Part shown: positions 34,704 through 44,194 of the stretch, in pieces
Position numbering within the stretch: position 1 is the first letter of the stretch
Layout of the letters: every line of letters begins with the position of its first letter
From: Marivirga arenosa
GTDB taxonomy: Bacteria; Bacteroidota; Bacteroidia; Cytophagales; Cyclobacteriaceae
DNA length: 64,000 bases
Assembly (NCBI RefSeq): GCF_030503875.2
Contig: NZ_CP129968.2
Span: 372,001-436,000, forward strand
Direction: 5' to 3'
Position numbers and translations under genes: made by a program
Notes under the pieces: model-generated
Seen by the model: only the letters and a program-made list of their open reading frames with translations
Databases searched by the model: none
What the model was told of the DNA's origin: nothing

Positions 34704-36082
34704 TTCTTTTCTTTAGAATCTGATTTATCTTTTGCTTTCATATTTTCATTTCCAGTATTTTCTGGTGTATAGAAGTTTGGTGGGAAGCCATTAATTTGTC
34801 TCCATATTTCATACCATACTGGTACAGTATCCAATAAGGCTAAACCATTCGTTCCACCTCCAACTCTTAATGCATCTGGCCATTCTGGCTCATCAGGATC
34901 TTGAGCAATTAATATTCTATATTTACCGTTAGGGCTGATAAAGCGGTCTATGGCTACTACTTCACCTCCGAAGGTACCATATGTAATAATAGGCCAGCCG
35001 GAGAAAACGATAGACGGCCAACCGTCAAAAATTAATCTTACTTCGTTACCCACACTAAACAGAGGCAAATCTCTTGGATAAATATACATTTCGACTGCAT
35101 AATCAATCTCTGCTGGCATAATGGAAACTAATGATTCCCCTGCTTTTATGTTTTCACCAATTCCAGTGCTGACAGCTCTGGTAATATAACCATCCTGAGG
35201 AGCTGTGATATAATACATTCCAAACCTTACCTGATAGTTGGTTAATTGGTTTTCCATTTTCACCACCTCAGCTTGAGCATTTTGAAGCATTGAGCGGGTT
35301 TCGAATAAACTAGATCTAGCTTTTTGAAGCTTGTCGGTATATTCATTGTAAATAGAATTCAATTCTATTTTGGCATTCAAGAGTTTATTTCTACTGCTCA
35401 GTAATTTACTTTCAACGCTTATCTTCTTGGCTAATGACTCTTGATACTTAGAGGTTCTCTTTTCCAGATCAGTCAATGACTTTAACCCTTCATCATAGAG
35501 TTCTTTTTGTCGTTCTAACTGGCGATCAGCAATTCCTAAATTCGTTTGCGCAGCTTCATAATCTATACTATCAGCTTGAATTTGAAGCTCCGCTTGTCTA
35601 AGATAGTTTTTAGCCTGGTTTAATTTCAGTTGACGGTTTTCTTCAATTGCTACCACTTGACTTTTTAGAGCATCAATTTTTTCTTTATAAAAACCTAGGG
35701 ATTCCCTCTTAGCATCAATTTGATTTTGAGTACGCTCTAATAACCTAGGATCGAAGTATTCATCTTTTATCTCTCGTATAAAAATAATGGTATCTCCTTT
35801 CGCTACGAAATCACCTTCTTGTACATACCACGCTTCAATCCTACCATCTATTACGGAATTTAATTCTTGTGGCCTTTGAGATGGTGACAAAGCGGTAACA
35901 TGTCCATTTCCTCTGATATTTTGCGTCCAGGGTAAAAAGGCCACTACAAGAACTAGACCCAGAAAAGTGAGTAATAATTGCTTTAAAACCTTGTCAGCTC
36001 TTATTTCCTGAAATAAGCTGAAGGACTTGTACTTGCTAGTATCAATTTTATCTTTTAGGCTATGTGGGCTAATATTAAGCAT
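34700..36082 (-). CDS. HlyD family membrane fusion protein
   Basis: The 460-residue protein has one N-terminal membrane anchor (about residues 32-52). A lipoyl-like half (EAWYVQEGDFVAKGDTI) follows, then about 170 residues of coiled-coil hairpin and the second half-motif ITAPQDGYITRA. It ends in a low-complexity Lys-rich tail. It is the periplasmic adaptor linking the ABC inner-membrane component to TolC. Start and stop overlap the neighbours by 8 and 4 bp, showing tight translational coupling. Confidence 0.92.
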   Translation of the reverse strand: MLNISPHSLKDKIDTSKYKSFSLFQEIRADKVLKQLLLTFLGLVLVVAFLPWTQNIRGNGHVTALSPSQRPQELNSVIDGRIEAWYVQEGDFVAKGDTIIFIREIKDEYFDPRLLERTQNQIDAKRESLGFYKEKIDALKSQVVAIEENRQLKLNQAKNYLRQAELQIQADSIDYEAAQTNLGIADRQLERQKELYDEGLKSLTDLEKRTSKYQESLAKKISVESKLLSSRNKLLNAKIELNSIYNEYTDKLQKARSSLFETRSMLQNAQAEVVKMENQLTNYQVRFGMYYITAPQDGYITRAVSTGIGENIKAGESLVSIMPAEIDYAVEMYIYPRDLPLFSVGNEVRLIFDGWPSIVFSGWPIITYGTFGGEVVAIDRFISPNGKYRILIAQDPDEPEWPDALRVGGGTNGLALLDTVPVWYEIWRQINGFPPNFYTPENTGNENMKAKDKSDSKEKK

Positions 36083-37808
36083 TGCTATTCATACAAGTTT
36101 TTTTGAACCATTCGTTTTCCTTTATTTCAGAAGAAGGGATATCATAGATAATTTCACCACCTTCCATACCAAGTACCCGGTCACACTTTTGCAATATTTT
36201 CATATCATTACTAACCATCAATACGGTTCTGTTGATAGACTTATCACACAAATAATCTGTGAACTTTAGTTTTTCTTCTCTTGAAGTAGTTCCAAAAACA
36301 TCCTCCCAAAGAATCAATGACTTATTGCCTAAAATACCTCGAGTCCATTTTATTTGTTGTTGAATTTTTTTAGGAAATGTATTGTCTCCCGGATATATCA
36401 TGATTTGATATCCTTTGTTGGAGGATTCTATAAATTCTGATAGACCGGTTATTTCTGCTGCCTTTTGCACTTCAGAGAAACTACATAATGGGGAACCAAT
36501 CATTATATTTTCTTCAATGGTGCCCTGAAACAGATTTCCTGTTGACATGCAATCACCGATTTCTCTTCTAATATCGGTTAAATTAAGATCATTAGCAGGG
36601 ATACCGTTATATAAAATATTTCCTTCGTAATCATTATACCAACCACTTACAAATTGTAATAGAATTGCTTTTCCAGTATTAGTATCCCCCGCAATTCCTA
36701 TTTTTTCTCCTCCCTTAACATCTAATTCAAGATTGTTTAAGTAAACATAATCGGTCGTTTTGTCCGTAAGTGTAACCTTTTTCAACTTTAGAGACATGGC
36801 CTCTTGTTGATTGAAGTCTTTTGTATTATTGATGACATCTTCCAAAGGTAAATCAGTTACAGCGGCAATTTTTTCTACTGAAGTTAATACATCATATATC
36901 GACTCAATCGTAAAAATCATTTTTTCAACTGAATTAATAATCAAAATCACTATAATTTCAGCAGCGACAAACTGACCAATATTCATTTGCTGTTCAATTA
37001 CCAGAATACCTCCGATTAACAATAAGCCTGCTGCCACTACTGCTTTAAAACCAATCATTAAAGAGAACTGATTGATAATTACGTCAAAGTGGGTTTTTCT
37101 TGCTTTTATGTATGAGTCAGTTTTTTCATCATTTTTTTCTAATGACAAGGTAGACTCACCGGCCATTTTAAAGGTTTCTACGTTTCTAGCTAATTCTTCT
37201 AACCAATGTGCTGTTTCATATTTGTGCTTTGACTCTACAAGAGAGGTTTTTAGTCCTTTTGGCCCAGTAAACCGTACGATTAAAAATATTAGCAGAACTA
37301 GGAAAAAAGAAAAAACAATAAAAAACGGGTGATAAAAAGAGACTAATAATAAACCAAATATGATTTGAAAAAAGGCGGTCGAAAAATCAATTAAAATTTT
37401 AGATAAGCCTTTTTGAACTGACATGGTATCAAAAAACCGGTTAATCAATTCAGGTAGATATTGGTTTTTGATTTGGTCTAGTCTCAATCTTGGAATACGA
37501 TAGGCAAATTCAAATGAAGCACGACTAAATATTTTTTGCTGTAATACCTCATTAATAGTTAATTGACGTACCTGCAAATACCCATTAGCCACTATACCTA
37601 ATATAACCAAAATCACAAGTATAACCCAGGAAGTACTTACCTGACCCCCCATGATTAGATTTATAATTGCTTGTATACCCAAAGGCAAGGATAAACTAAT
37701 TAAACCTGCAAAAATTGCATAGAGGTAAATGGTGAAAACTAGGCTTTTCTCAGGTTTAAGTAACTGAAGAAATCTATTAAAAGGATGTATTTTAAAGTTA
37801 TCGTCCAT
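36075..37808 (-). CDS. ABC exporter with degenerate nucleotide-binding domain
   Basis: The 577-residue half-transporter has six membrane segments (about residues 20-300) and a C-terminal NBD from about 340. The NBD keeps the overall layout but not the catalytic residues. Walker A reads GDTNTGKA (final Ser/Thr is Ala), and the Q-loop segment reads IGDCMSTGNLF without Gln. The LSGGQ signature is missing (PKKIQQQIKW), Walker B ends LILWEDVFG (Asp-Glu order reversed) and the switch His is replaced (VSNDMKI). It resembles the type I/HlyB group without peptidase domain. ATP hydrolysis is doubtful. The operon is otherwise intact, so it is not a decaying pseudogene by context. Confidence 0.85.
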   Translation of the reverse strand: MDDNFKIHPFNRFLQLLKPEKSLVFTIYLYAIFAGLISLSLPLGIQAIINLIMGGQVSTSWVILVILVILGIVANGYLQVRQLTINEVLQQKIFSRASFEFAYRIPRLRLDQIKNQYLPELINRFFDTMSVQKGLSKILIDFSTAFFQIIFGLLLVSFYHPFFIVFSFFLVLLIFLIVRFTGPKGLKTSLVESKHKYETAHWLEELARNVETFKMAGESTLSLEKNDEKTDSYIKARKTHFDVIINQFSLMIGFKAVVAAGLLLIGGILVIEQQMNIGQFVAAEIIVILIINSVEKMIFTIESIYDVLTSVEKIAAVTDLPLEDVINNTKDFNQQEAMSLKLKKVTLTDKTTDYVYLNNLELDVKGGEKIGIAGDTNTGKAILLQFVSGWYNDYEGNILYNGIPANDLNLTDIRREIGDCMSTGNLFQGTIEENIMIGSPLCSFSEVQKAAEITGLSEFIESSNKGYQIMIYPGDNTFPKKIQQQIKWTRGILGNKSLILWEDVFGTTSREEKLKFTDYLCDKSINRTVLMVSNDMKILQKCDRVLGMEGGEIIYDIPSSEIKENEWFKKTCMNSNA

Positions 37809-37810
37809 TT

Positions 37811-38488
37811 TTAGTGCTGTAGGTTTTTAAGGATGATTTGGTAAAAAACATTTGATAATTCCTCAGTATCGGAATGAATATCGGAAAGAGAAGGCATATG
37901 TGCAGCAAAAAACTGTTGATGCAATATCCCCACTATACTTGTTGAGGCCAAAGTATTGGCGTGTCCAAATTTTGGATTTATTTCTAGCATTATCTCGGCT
38001 AAATGCTTTGATACCTTTTTAAAAGCTAAAAACAAACCATATTTATTCTCTTTATCGACTTCTTTTGTCAAATATGCTTTAGATGATTCTGAAATTACAA
38101 TGTTTATGAGTTGTTGATAGTTTAAGGTATTAATTTTATTCTCTTCGTCTTCTGGTTTACAAATAACCTCTACCGCACGCTTTAATTTTTGGGTAGGATC
38201 GCTAATATTTGTAGTACTAAATGCAAGTTGTAAATCAATCCAGCTCCAATACCAATTGTAAAAGTACAATAAAAGCTTGTGTTTACTTTCAAAATAGCGA
38301 TAAATCGAACTTTCTGTTGTGCATAATGCCTTTGCAAGTTTACCAAAAGTAAATCTTTCAAGTCCCATTGTATCAATCATCTCTAATGATTTGGAGAGAA
38401 TATTTCTTCCCAATTCAGATGATTCTGGGTCTTTTTGATAAAGATGAGGGTTTAACTCAATCTTAATAGTAGGCAAAGTATAATCCAA
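37811..38488 (-). CDS. TetR/AcrR family regulator
   Basis: The 225-residue protein has an N-terminal TetR-type helix-turn-helix: GLERFTFGKLAKALCTTE, then SSIYRYFESKHKLL, which holds the recognition helix and the Tyr-Arg-Tyr-Phe hallmark. A helical ligand-binding domain follows. It lies 2 bp before the ABC gene on the same strand, so it most likely represses its own export operon and is released by an exported compound. Confidence 0.92.
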   Translation of the reverse strand: MDYTLPTIKIELNPHLYQKDPESSELGRNILSKSLEMIDTMGLERFTFGKLAKALCTTESSIYRYFESKHKLLLYFYNWYWSWIDLQLAFSTTNISDPTQKLKRAVEVICKPEDEENKINTLNYQQLINIVISESSKAYLTKEVDKENKYGLFLAFKKVSKHLAEIMLEINPKFGHANTLASTSIVGILHQQFFAAHMPSLSDIHSDTEELSNVFYQIILKNLQH

Positions 38489-38553
38489 TTTTTCGCAATA
38501 TTAAAAGTAATACTATCGAAAAACGGATAATTGCTATTCTTGTTCTAAAATGT

Positions 38554-39969
38554 TTAAAATATTTTTTCTGGGTTCAATATAGTATTGGGGTCAAAAGCTT
38601 TCTTAATACCACGCATTAAGTCCAGTTTTACATCACCCATTGCCATTTGCATATAAGGTCTTTTTGCGATTCCTATACCATGCTCACCAGATAGCGTCCC
38701 TCCTAATTTTACTACTTCTTTAAAGATTTCACCTATTCCTTCATTCACTTCATTATTCCAATAGTCATCACTCAAATCTTCTTTCATGATATTAATATGC
38801 AAATTGCCATCACCAGCATGACCATAGCAAACGGAATTAAAGCCATATTTTTTACCTACTTCTTTAATGAAAACGATTAGAGCCGGCAAGTTTCCCCGCG
38901 GCACTACAACATCTTCGGCTTTAGTTAGTGAATAAGCATTTACTGCGGGACTCACATTTCTTCTTAGTTTCCAAAGCTCATCTTTTCTGGCTTGAGTATC
39001 AGCAAATAAAACTTCACCTCCTGTATCGAAATCTTCTAATACATTCAAAATAGTTTCTGCCTCATTCATCATTACTTCTTCATCATTACCATCAAGTTCG
39101 ATTAGCAAATGAGCTTTTATGTGATCAGGCAAATCAACCGTTACACTTTCACCCATTTCTTCTTTGATGTAGGTTTGAGTTTTTTCAATGGCATCACGTT
39201 CCATAAACTCCATTCCAGAAGGGGCAACTCCTGCTTTGAAAATAGCGGCAATTGCACGGCATGCTTCTTCATTACTGGTGAAAGGAGCCAATAAAGTCAC
39301 ATCTTTTTTAGGATAAGGCCTTAACTTGAATACTATTTTAGTAATAATTCCCAAAGTACCTTCACTTCCACACATCAATTGAGTTAGATTGTAACCAGTG
39401 CTATTTTTTAATACATTGGCTGCGGTCCAGATGATTTCACCATTCGCTAAAACCACCTCCATATTGAGTACATAATCACGAGTAACACCATATTTCACTG
39501 CTTTTGGTCCACCGGCATTTTCAGCTAGGTTTCCACCTAAAAAGCAACTTCCTTTACTGGATGGATCTGGAGGATAAAACAATCCTTTTTCTTTTACTGC
39601 ATTTTGGAAAACCTCAGTGATAACTCCAGGCTCAACCGTAGCTTGCAAGTTCAATTCATCAATCGATAAAATATTGTTGAACTTCTCCATACTGATGACC
39701 ACACCTTTTTTAGTTGGCAAAGCACCACCGCTTAGTCCAGTGCCCCCGCCTCTTGGCGTTACAGGGATAAGGTGTTCGTTACATTTTTTCATGATGGCAC
39801 TTATCTCTTCTGGTGTTGAAGGTTTAAGCACTACATCGGGCATAAAGGAATAATCTTCCGTATGATCATGTGAATATTTATACTTATCCTCATCTTGTAA
39901 GTAGGCATTTTTTGCTCCTACTATGCTGACCAATTCCTCAAAAATGCTTTGATTTGTAACTGTATCCAT
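38554..39969 (-). CDS. FAD-linked oxidase (GlcD/D-lactate dehydrogenase type)
   Basis: From ATG 39969 the protein has 471 residues. It has the PCMH-type FAD-binding domain (TPRGGGTGLSGGALP near residue 65; YPPDPSSKGSCFLGGN). The FAD-linked oxidase C-terminal domain follows, with the YGHAGDGNLHIN metal/substrate motif and GEHGIGIAKRPYM. These enzymes oxidise 2-hydroxy acids such as glycolate or D-lactate. The longer frame from 40008 overlaps the divergent NlpC gene and is less likely. The exact substrate is open; glcE/glcF-like partners are not adjacent. Confidence 0.88.
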   Translation of the reverse strand: MDTVTNQSIFEELVSIVGAKNAYLQDEDKYKYSHDHTEDYSFMPDVVLKPSTPEEISAIMKKCNEHLIPVTPRGGGTGLSGGALPTKKGVVISMEKFNNILSIDELNLQATVEPGVITEVFQNAVKEKGLFYPPDPSSKGSCFLGGNLAENAGGPKAVKYGVTRDYVLNMEVVLANGEIIWTAANVLKNSTGYNLTQLMCGSEGTLGIITKIVFKLRPYPKKDVTLLAPFTSNEEACRAIAAIFKAGVAPSGMEFMERDAIEKTQTYIKEEMGESVTVDLPDHIKAHLLIELDGNDEEVMMNEAETILNVLEDFDTGGEVLFADTQARKDELWKLRRNVSPAVNAYSLTKAEDVVVPRGNLPALIVFIKEVGKKYGFNSVCYGHAGDGNLHINIMKEDLSDDYWNNEVNEGIGEIFKEVVKLGGTLSGEHGIGIAKRPYMQMAMGDVKLDLMRGIKKAFDPNTILNPEKIF

Positions 39970-39996
39970 CGAATAAATTGATTTCTTAATTGAATT

Positions 39997-40494
39997 ATGA
40001 CTCAACACAAATTTAGGAAAATATATTCCACCAAACTGATATTCTTTACATTGATTGTCATATTCTTATCGGGATGTGTCGGTAGTAAAAAAAGAAAAAT
40101 CAGAGAAAGACGATTGGATACCATTATACAAACTGCCCGCTCATATGTGGGCACTCCCTATAAATGGGGTGGTGTTAATCGTTCCGGTATGGATTGTTCA
40201 GGATTACTTTATGTGAGTTTTAAAGCTGGTGATGTAAATATTCCGAGAGTATCTTCTGACCAGGCTAAGGTGGGGAAAAAGGTAAAATTTCATAAGCTTG
40301 AAAGAGGTGATTTAGTCTTTTTTGCGATGGGGAAAAGGCGTAGGAAAATTACCCATGTAGGCTTAGTAACTGAAGTAAGAGGCAAAAATGATGTACGGTT
40401 TATCCATGCTTCATCCAGCCTTGGTGTAATTGAGGCCAATATTTATACTGATTATTATACCAAAAAATTCAGGAAAGCAAGGCGCTATTTTTAG
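39997..40494 (+). CDS. NlpC/P60 family lipoprotein (cell-wall endopeptidase)
   Basis: The 165-residue protein has a lipobox (FLSGC, Cys27), a basic linker and an NlpC/P60 domain. The catalytic Cys67 lies in GMDCSGL, the His in KITHVGLV and the polar third residue region in RFIHASSS. It is likely a D,L-endopeptidase that cuts peptidoglycan stem peptides, anchored in the cell envelope. It is divergent from the FAD oxidase gene, with 27 bp between start codons. Confidence 0.92.
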   Translation: MTQHKFRKIYSTKLIFFTLIVIFLSGCVGSKKRKIRERRLDTIIQTARSYVGTPYKWGGVNRSGMDCSGLLYVSFKAGDVNIPRVSSDQAKVGKKVKFHKLERGDLVFFAMGKRRRKITHVGLVTEVRGKNDVRFIHASSSLGVIEANIYTDYYTKKFRKARRYF

Positions 40495-40548
40495 ATTTGA
40501 GTTTTTTCAATAGCTTTGTGAAGTTTAGAAAAAAGATTAGGATTATAT

Positions 40549-40622
40549 GGGGCATTAGCTCAGCTGGCTAGAGCGCTACGCTGGCAGCGTAGAGGTCATC
40601 GGTTCGACTCCGATATGCTCCA
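40549..40622 (+). tRNA. tRNA-Ala (anticodon GGC)
   Basis: The 74-nt cloverleaf has the acceptor stem GGGGCAT/ATGCTCC and a D-arm around AGCTCAGCTGGCTAGAGC. The anticodon stem CTACG/CGTAG holds loop CTGGCAG (anticodon GGC), and the T-arm is GGTTCGACTCC. The 3' CCA is not encoded. A terminator follows directly. Confidence 0.97.
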
Positions 40623-40623
40623 C

Positions 40624-40652
40624 AAAAGCTACTTCGAAAGAGGTGGCTTTTT
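40624..40652 (+). terminator. Terminator after tRNA-Ala
   Basis: AAAAGCTACTTC (40624-40635) pairs with GAGGTGGCTTTT (with two G-T pairs) around a GAAA tetraloop and runs into five T. It lies 1 bp after the tRNA and ends the transcript before the channel gene. Confidence 0.8.
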
Positions 40653-40702
40653 GTATTATATACCAACGGCTTTACTATATTTATCAAAATAACAATCTAT
40701 AT

Positions 40703-41392
40703 ATGGAGCTATTAAGAAAAATAGTATTAGAAAGTAATACCAAAAAAGGTAAGACTTTCGATTTGGTAATTCAACTCTTAATAGTTCTTTCAATAATAAA
40801 CTTTACATTATCTACCATAAAAGGTAAATCAGAGTCTTACTATAACTTTTTAAATACTTTTGAAAAAGTAACAGTAATAATTTTTACAGTTGAATATTTA
40901 TTACGGGTAGTATTAGAAAAGAAAAAACTGAAATTTATAATTAGTTATTTTGGTCTAATAGATCTTATTGCTATAATTCCATTTTATTTATCAACAGGAG
41001 TAGACTTGCGCTCTTTAAGAGCCTTGAGATTATTAAGAGTTTTTAAATTTTTTAGATATTCTAAAACACTGTATAGAATTTCAAAAGCAATAAAAATTGC
41101 AAAGCAGGAATTAATATTATTTTTCTCATTAACCTGCATTTTATTGTACCTAGCAGCTGTAGGCATATATTATTTTGAAAATCAAGCTCAACCGGAAGTT
41201 TTTAAATCAATTTTTGATTCTTTATGGTGGGCAGTTGCGACATTAACTACTGTAGGTTATGGAGATTTATATCCGATTACAATTGGAGGAAGAATCTTTA
41301 CATTTTTCATTTTAATGATCGGCTTAGGTATTGTTTCTATTCCTGCTGGAATAATTGCTAGTGCGGTATCAAAAGCAAGAGAAGAAGAGTAA
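40703..41392 (+). CDS. Voltage-gated-type potassium channel
   Basis: From ATG 40703 the protein has 229 residues and six membrane segments. S4 is charged (LRSLRALRLLRVFKFFR, Arg or Lys every third residue). The pore has the selectivity filter TTVGYGD. It is a compact Kv-like inner-membrane channel with no cytoplasmic regulatory domain, ending shortly after S6 (SAVSKAREEE). Frames beginning at 40643 overlap the tRNA terminator and are rejected. Confidence 0.9.
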   Translation: MELLRKIVLESNTKKGKTFDLVIQLLIVLSIINFTLSTIKGKSESYYNFLNTFEKVTVIIFTVEYLLRVVLEKKKLKFIISYFGLIDLIAIIPFYLSTGVDLRSLRALRLLRVFKFFRYSKTLYRISKAIKIAKQELILFFSLTCILLYLAAVGIYYFENQAQPEVFKSIFDSLWWAVATLTTVGYGDLYPITIGGRIFTFFILMIGLGIVSIPAGIIASAVSKAREEE

Positions 41393-41432
41393 AATTCTCC
41401 TTCAAGAACTAATATAAATCAACGCATAGCTG

Positions 41433-41440
41433 TACCTTTG
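41433..41440 (+). promoter_or_regulatory. Probable -7 box of the nadC promoter
   Basis: TACCTTTG matches TAnnTTTG and lies 25 bp before the TTG start of nadC. No clear -33 TTG is present at the usual distance. Confidence 0.35.
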
Positions 41441-41465
41441 CAACTCCAACAAAAGAGCTAATAAA

Positions 41466-42326
41466 TTGTCATATCAATATTTAACGAAGGAGAATATTCA
41501 GCAATTCATCAAGCAAGCATTAGAAGAGGATATTCGTGACGGGGATCATTCTTCATTGGCTGCGATTCCAAAAGGAACCAAAAATACTGCACAGTTAATC
41601 ATTAAAGATGAAGGAGTATTAGCTGGAGTGGAAATGGCTCAGCACATATTCAAAGCTGTTGACCCTTCATTAGAATTAGAACTTTTCAAAAAGGATGGTG
41701 AATGGGTGAAGAGAGGTGAAATTGGTCTAAAAGTGCACGGAGAATCAGCATCAATTCTTTCAGCGGAGCGTTTAGTGTTGAATTGCTTACAAAGAATGAG
41801 TGGTATAGCGACTTATACTCATAATCTAAATAAGCTTATATCGCATACTTCTTGCAAATTATTAGATACACGGAAAACGACTCCTAACTTCAGAATCGCT
41901 GAAAAGTGGGCGGTTCAAATTGGAGGAGGACAAAACCATAGATTTGGTCTATTTGATATGGTAATGTTAAAGGATAACCATAATGATTTTGCAGGAGGAA
42001 TAACTGCTTCTGTGAATGCGACCAAAGCCTATTTAAAGGAGCATAAATTAGATTTGAGAATTGAAGTCGAAACCCGAAATATTGAGGAGGTAAAAGAGGC
42101 TTTAGCAGTTGGTGGTGTTGATGTCATTATGTTGGATAATATGGAAGTTGATGAAATGAAAAAAGCAGTTGAAATCATTGATGGTCAATGTGAAACGGAA
42201 GCATCTGGAGGTATCACGGAAGATACAATTGCAGCCAAAGCAGAAACAGGAGTTGATTATATATCGGTCGGAGCCTTGACTCATTCCTATAAAAGTTTGG
42301 ACATGAGTTTGAAAGCGGTTTCCTGA
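41466..42326 (+). CDS. nadC: Nicotinate-nucleotide pyrophosphorylase (carboxylating)
   Basis: The 286-residue protein has the QPRTase layout. It shows EEDIRDGDHSS near the N terminus, the SAERLVLNCLQRMSGIAT segment, LLDTRKTTPNFR, MLKDNHNDF and VIMLDNM with the SGGI ending motif. It converts quinolinate and PRPP to nicotinate mononucleotide in NAD synthesis. It begins at TTG 41466: no in-frame ATG lies nearby, and the family N-terminal pattern starts at this point. Confidence 0.95.
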   Translation: MSYQYLTKENIQQFIKQALEEDIRDGDHSSLAAIPKGTKNTAQLIIKDEGVLAGVEMAQHIFKAVDPSLELELFKKDGEWVKRGEIGLKVHGESASILSAERLVLNCLQRMSGIATYTHNLNKLISHTSCKLLDTRKTTPNFRIAEKWAVQIGGGQNHRFGLFDMVMLKDNHNDFAGGITASVNATKAYLKEHKLDLRIEVETRNIEEVKEALAVGGVDVIMLDNMEVDEMKKAVEIIDGQCETEASGGITEDTIAAKAETGVDYISVGALTHSYKSLDMSLKAVS

Positions 42327-42342
42327 AACCATAAAAATCAAA

Positions 42343-42350
42343 TATATTTG
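42343..42350 (+). promoter_or_regulatory. Possible -7 box upstream of the YcxB-like gene
   Basis: TATATTTG matches TAnnTTTG and lies 51 bp before the ATG at 42402, just after the nadC stop. No good -33 box is at 18-23 bp. Confidence 0.35.
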
Positions 42351-42401
42351 CACTTCCTTAACGGAAAACAATAATTATTTACGAACAATAGAATTGCAGT
42401 A

Positions 42402-42878
42402 ATGCTAGTAAAAACAAAAAAATATAAGCTGGATAACGGTACTTACATTAAGACGGGCTTAAAAAACATTGTGAAAGAACAGTGGTGGGTCTTTTTAATT
42501 GCAGCAGCAATCTGTGCAGGTTACGCTTGGATTCCCAACATTTGGTGGTTTATAGGTTCTTTTATAGCCCTATTATTATATTTCCTTTTCTGGTTAATCC
42601 AATTTGCTGGGGTAACACAGTTGGAGCAGTATAAAATTCTATTTGAAAGATTGTCTTACGAAATCAGCTCACAACAAATTTTAATAAAACTGAATACTAA
42701 GCAAGGAATGCCGATCAAATGGGATCAGATAAAATCTGCCAAAGTGGGCAAGAATGCTTTTACCTTAGTATTATCTAAAGCACAATTTGTATATCTTCCT
42801 TTCAAGGTTTTCAAAACAGAAAACGAAATAAAGTTTGTAGAAACTATCTTGAAAAGAAAGGAACTTATTAAATCATGA
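42402..42878 (+). CDS. YcxB-like membrane protein
   Basis: The 158-residue protein has two adjacent membrane segments (about residues 28-44 and 47-68). A YcxB-type C-terminal domain follows, with the YEISSQQILIKLN strand and FVYLPFKVF. Such proteins are PH-like domains on the inner membrane with no known function. The end overlaps the purN start by 4 bp, so the two are translated together. Confidence 0.75.
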   Translation: MLVKTKKYKLDNGTYIKTGLKNIVKEQWWVFLIAAAICAGYAWIPNIWWFIGSFIALLLYFLFWLIQFAGVTQLEQYKILFERLSYEISSQQILIKLNTKQGMPIKWDQIKSAKVGKNAFTLVLSKAQFVYLPFKVFKTENEIKFVETILKRKELIKS

Positions 42879-43465
42879 GTTCAGTAAAAAGACTCGCTAT
42901 TTTTGCTTCTGGCTCTGGTACCAATGCAGAGAAAATTATGCATTATTTTGCTGAGCAGAATAACATTGAGGTAGCTTGTGTTATTACAAATAAGAAAAAC
43001 GCAGGTGTTTTAGAACGTGCTTCTAAAGCATCTGTTCCTTCTATCCGATTTCCTAAAGCGGACTTTGACCAGCCTACAGCTCTAATTGAATATTTAAAAT
43101 CAAAAGAGGTAGACTTTATTATACTTGCGGGCTTTTTATTAAAAATTTCTCCTCAACTTATTAGTGCTTATCCTGATCGCATTATCAATATTCATCCTGC
43201 CCTATTGCCAAAATATGGTGGAAAAGGGATGTATGGTCATTTCGTACATGAAGCAGTAATTGATAATATGGAAAAGGAAAGCGGTATCACCATTCATTTG
43301 GTAAATGAAAATTATGATGAAGGCCGTATCATCTTTCAGGCAAAATGTGAAGTTTCACCAGAAATGAATCCAGATCAATTAGCAGCAAAAGTGCAGCAAT
43401 TAGAGCATCAGCATTTCCCAAAAGTGATTGAGGAGTATGTGAATAAATTTGAAAAAGCTAGTTAA
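42875..43465 (+). CDS. purN: Phosphoribosylglycinamide formyltransferase
   Basis: The 196-residue protein begins with FASGSGTNAEKI, the phosphate-binding loop of GART. It has the catalytic HPALLPKYGGKGMYG segment (Asn-His pair in INIHPALLP) and the ESGITIHLVNENYDEG motif with the conserved Asp. It carries out the third step of purine synthesis, transferring formyl from 10-formyl-THF. The purH gene for a later step lies 760 bp away on the same strand, separated by a reverse gene. Confidence 0.96.
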   Translation: MSSVKRLAIFASGSGTNAEKIMHYFAEQNNIEVACVITNKKNAGVLERASKASVPSIRFPKADFDQPTALIEYLKSKEVDFIILAGFLLKISPQLISAYPDRIINIHPALLPKYGGKGMYGHFVHEAVIDNMEKESGITIHLVNENYDEGRIIFQAKCEVSPEMNPDQLAAKVQQLEHQHFPKVIEEYVNKFEKAS

Positions 43466-44046
43466 GCACTCTTTTCAAATAGCGTTTCAACTAAATCTGA
43501 AAAATTCTCTGGTTCTGAATACAGCCTATCAGAATATACGCTTGCCATTATTTTCAAATAATGTGGCTTTTCATCATGTAAAATTAACTCCAAGCTTATG
43601 TTTCCATATCGCTGGTCAATAGGAGGCTCCATCTGAATAGGGGGTTTCAAATAATACATCTCCTTGGTAATCACACGGTCTTGTTCAGCGGTTACTTTTC
43701 TATTAGATCCAGACTGACGATAACCAATAGAGAGTACTTGCTTTTTAAAATGTTCTAGAAGCATTTTATAATCTGAATTAAGTAAGTTGCTGCAATTAGC
43801 GATAGCAAATCCATTTGCCTTATCGCTTTCAAAAAGCGCTATAGGAATTGGATCATTTATATTCGTTTTTTTCAGGTGGTACGCTCTAAATATTTTATCT
43901 AAAATTGTTTTACTAACATCCGAAGCATGCCATTCGTCATATGAATTAAATTCATGCTGACTTCTCTTCAACACCTCATTTGTTAGGATTATATTTTTCT
44001 TCTCTTTTGGGAATATTTTATTTATGATTTGATCAAAGAATGACAT
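43462..44046 (-). CDS. Conserved hypothetical protein (194 aa)
   Basis: A soluble protein with no signal peptide or membrane segment. It begins MSFFDQIINKIFPKEKKN and contains HASDVSKTILDKIFRAYHLKK, a GYRQSGSNRKV segment, a proline-rich turn (LKPPIQMEPPIDQRYGN) and a C-terminal helix. It is probably specific to Cytophagales and I cannot assign a family. The stop overlaps the purN stop by 4 bp (convergent). The protein context gives no functional clue. Confidence 0.75.
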   Translation of the reverse strand: MSFFDQIINKIFPKEKKNIILTNEVLKRSQHEFNSYDEWHASDVSKTILDKIFRAYHLKKTNINDPIPIALFESDKANGFAIANCSNLLNSDYKMLLEHFKKQVLSIGYRQSGSNRKVTAEQDRVITKEMYYLKPPIQMEPPIDQRYGNISLELILHDEKPHYLKIMASVYSDRLYSEPENFSDLVETLFEKSA

Positions 44047-44194
44047 CCAGTATACTTTATTGAATTAAAATTACAACTAATCAAGTAACTCATTTATAGT
44101 GTGAAAGATTAGCAAAAAAGCTATAATCTGAAAAAAATATTCAAGATGTCATTATTAAGTCTGTAAAGGCTAAGGGATAAAGCTATAAATCAAT

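Noticed and set aside
40643..40702. GTG-initiated N-terminal extension of the potassium channel
   Set aside because: It overlaps the tRNA terminator hairpin; the ATG at 40703 gives a normal Kv N terminus.
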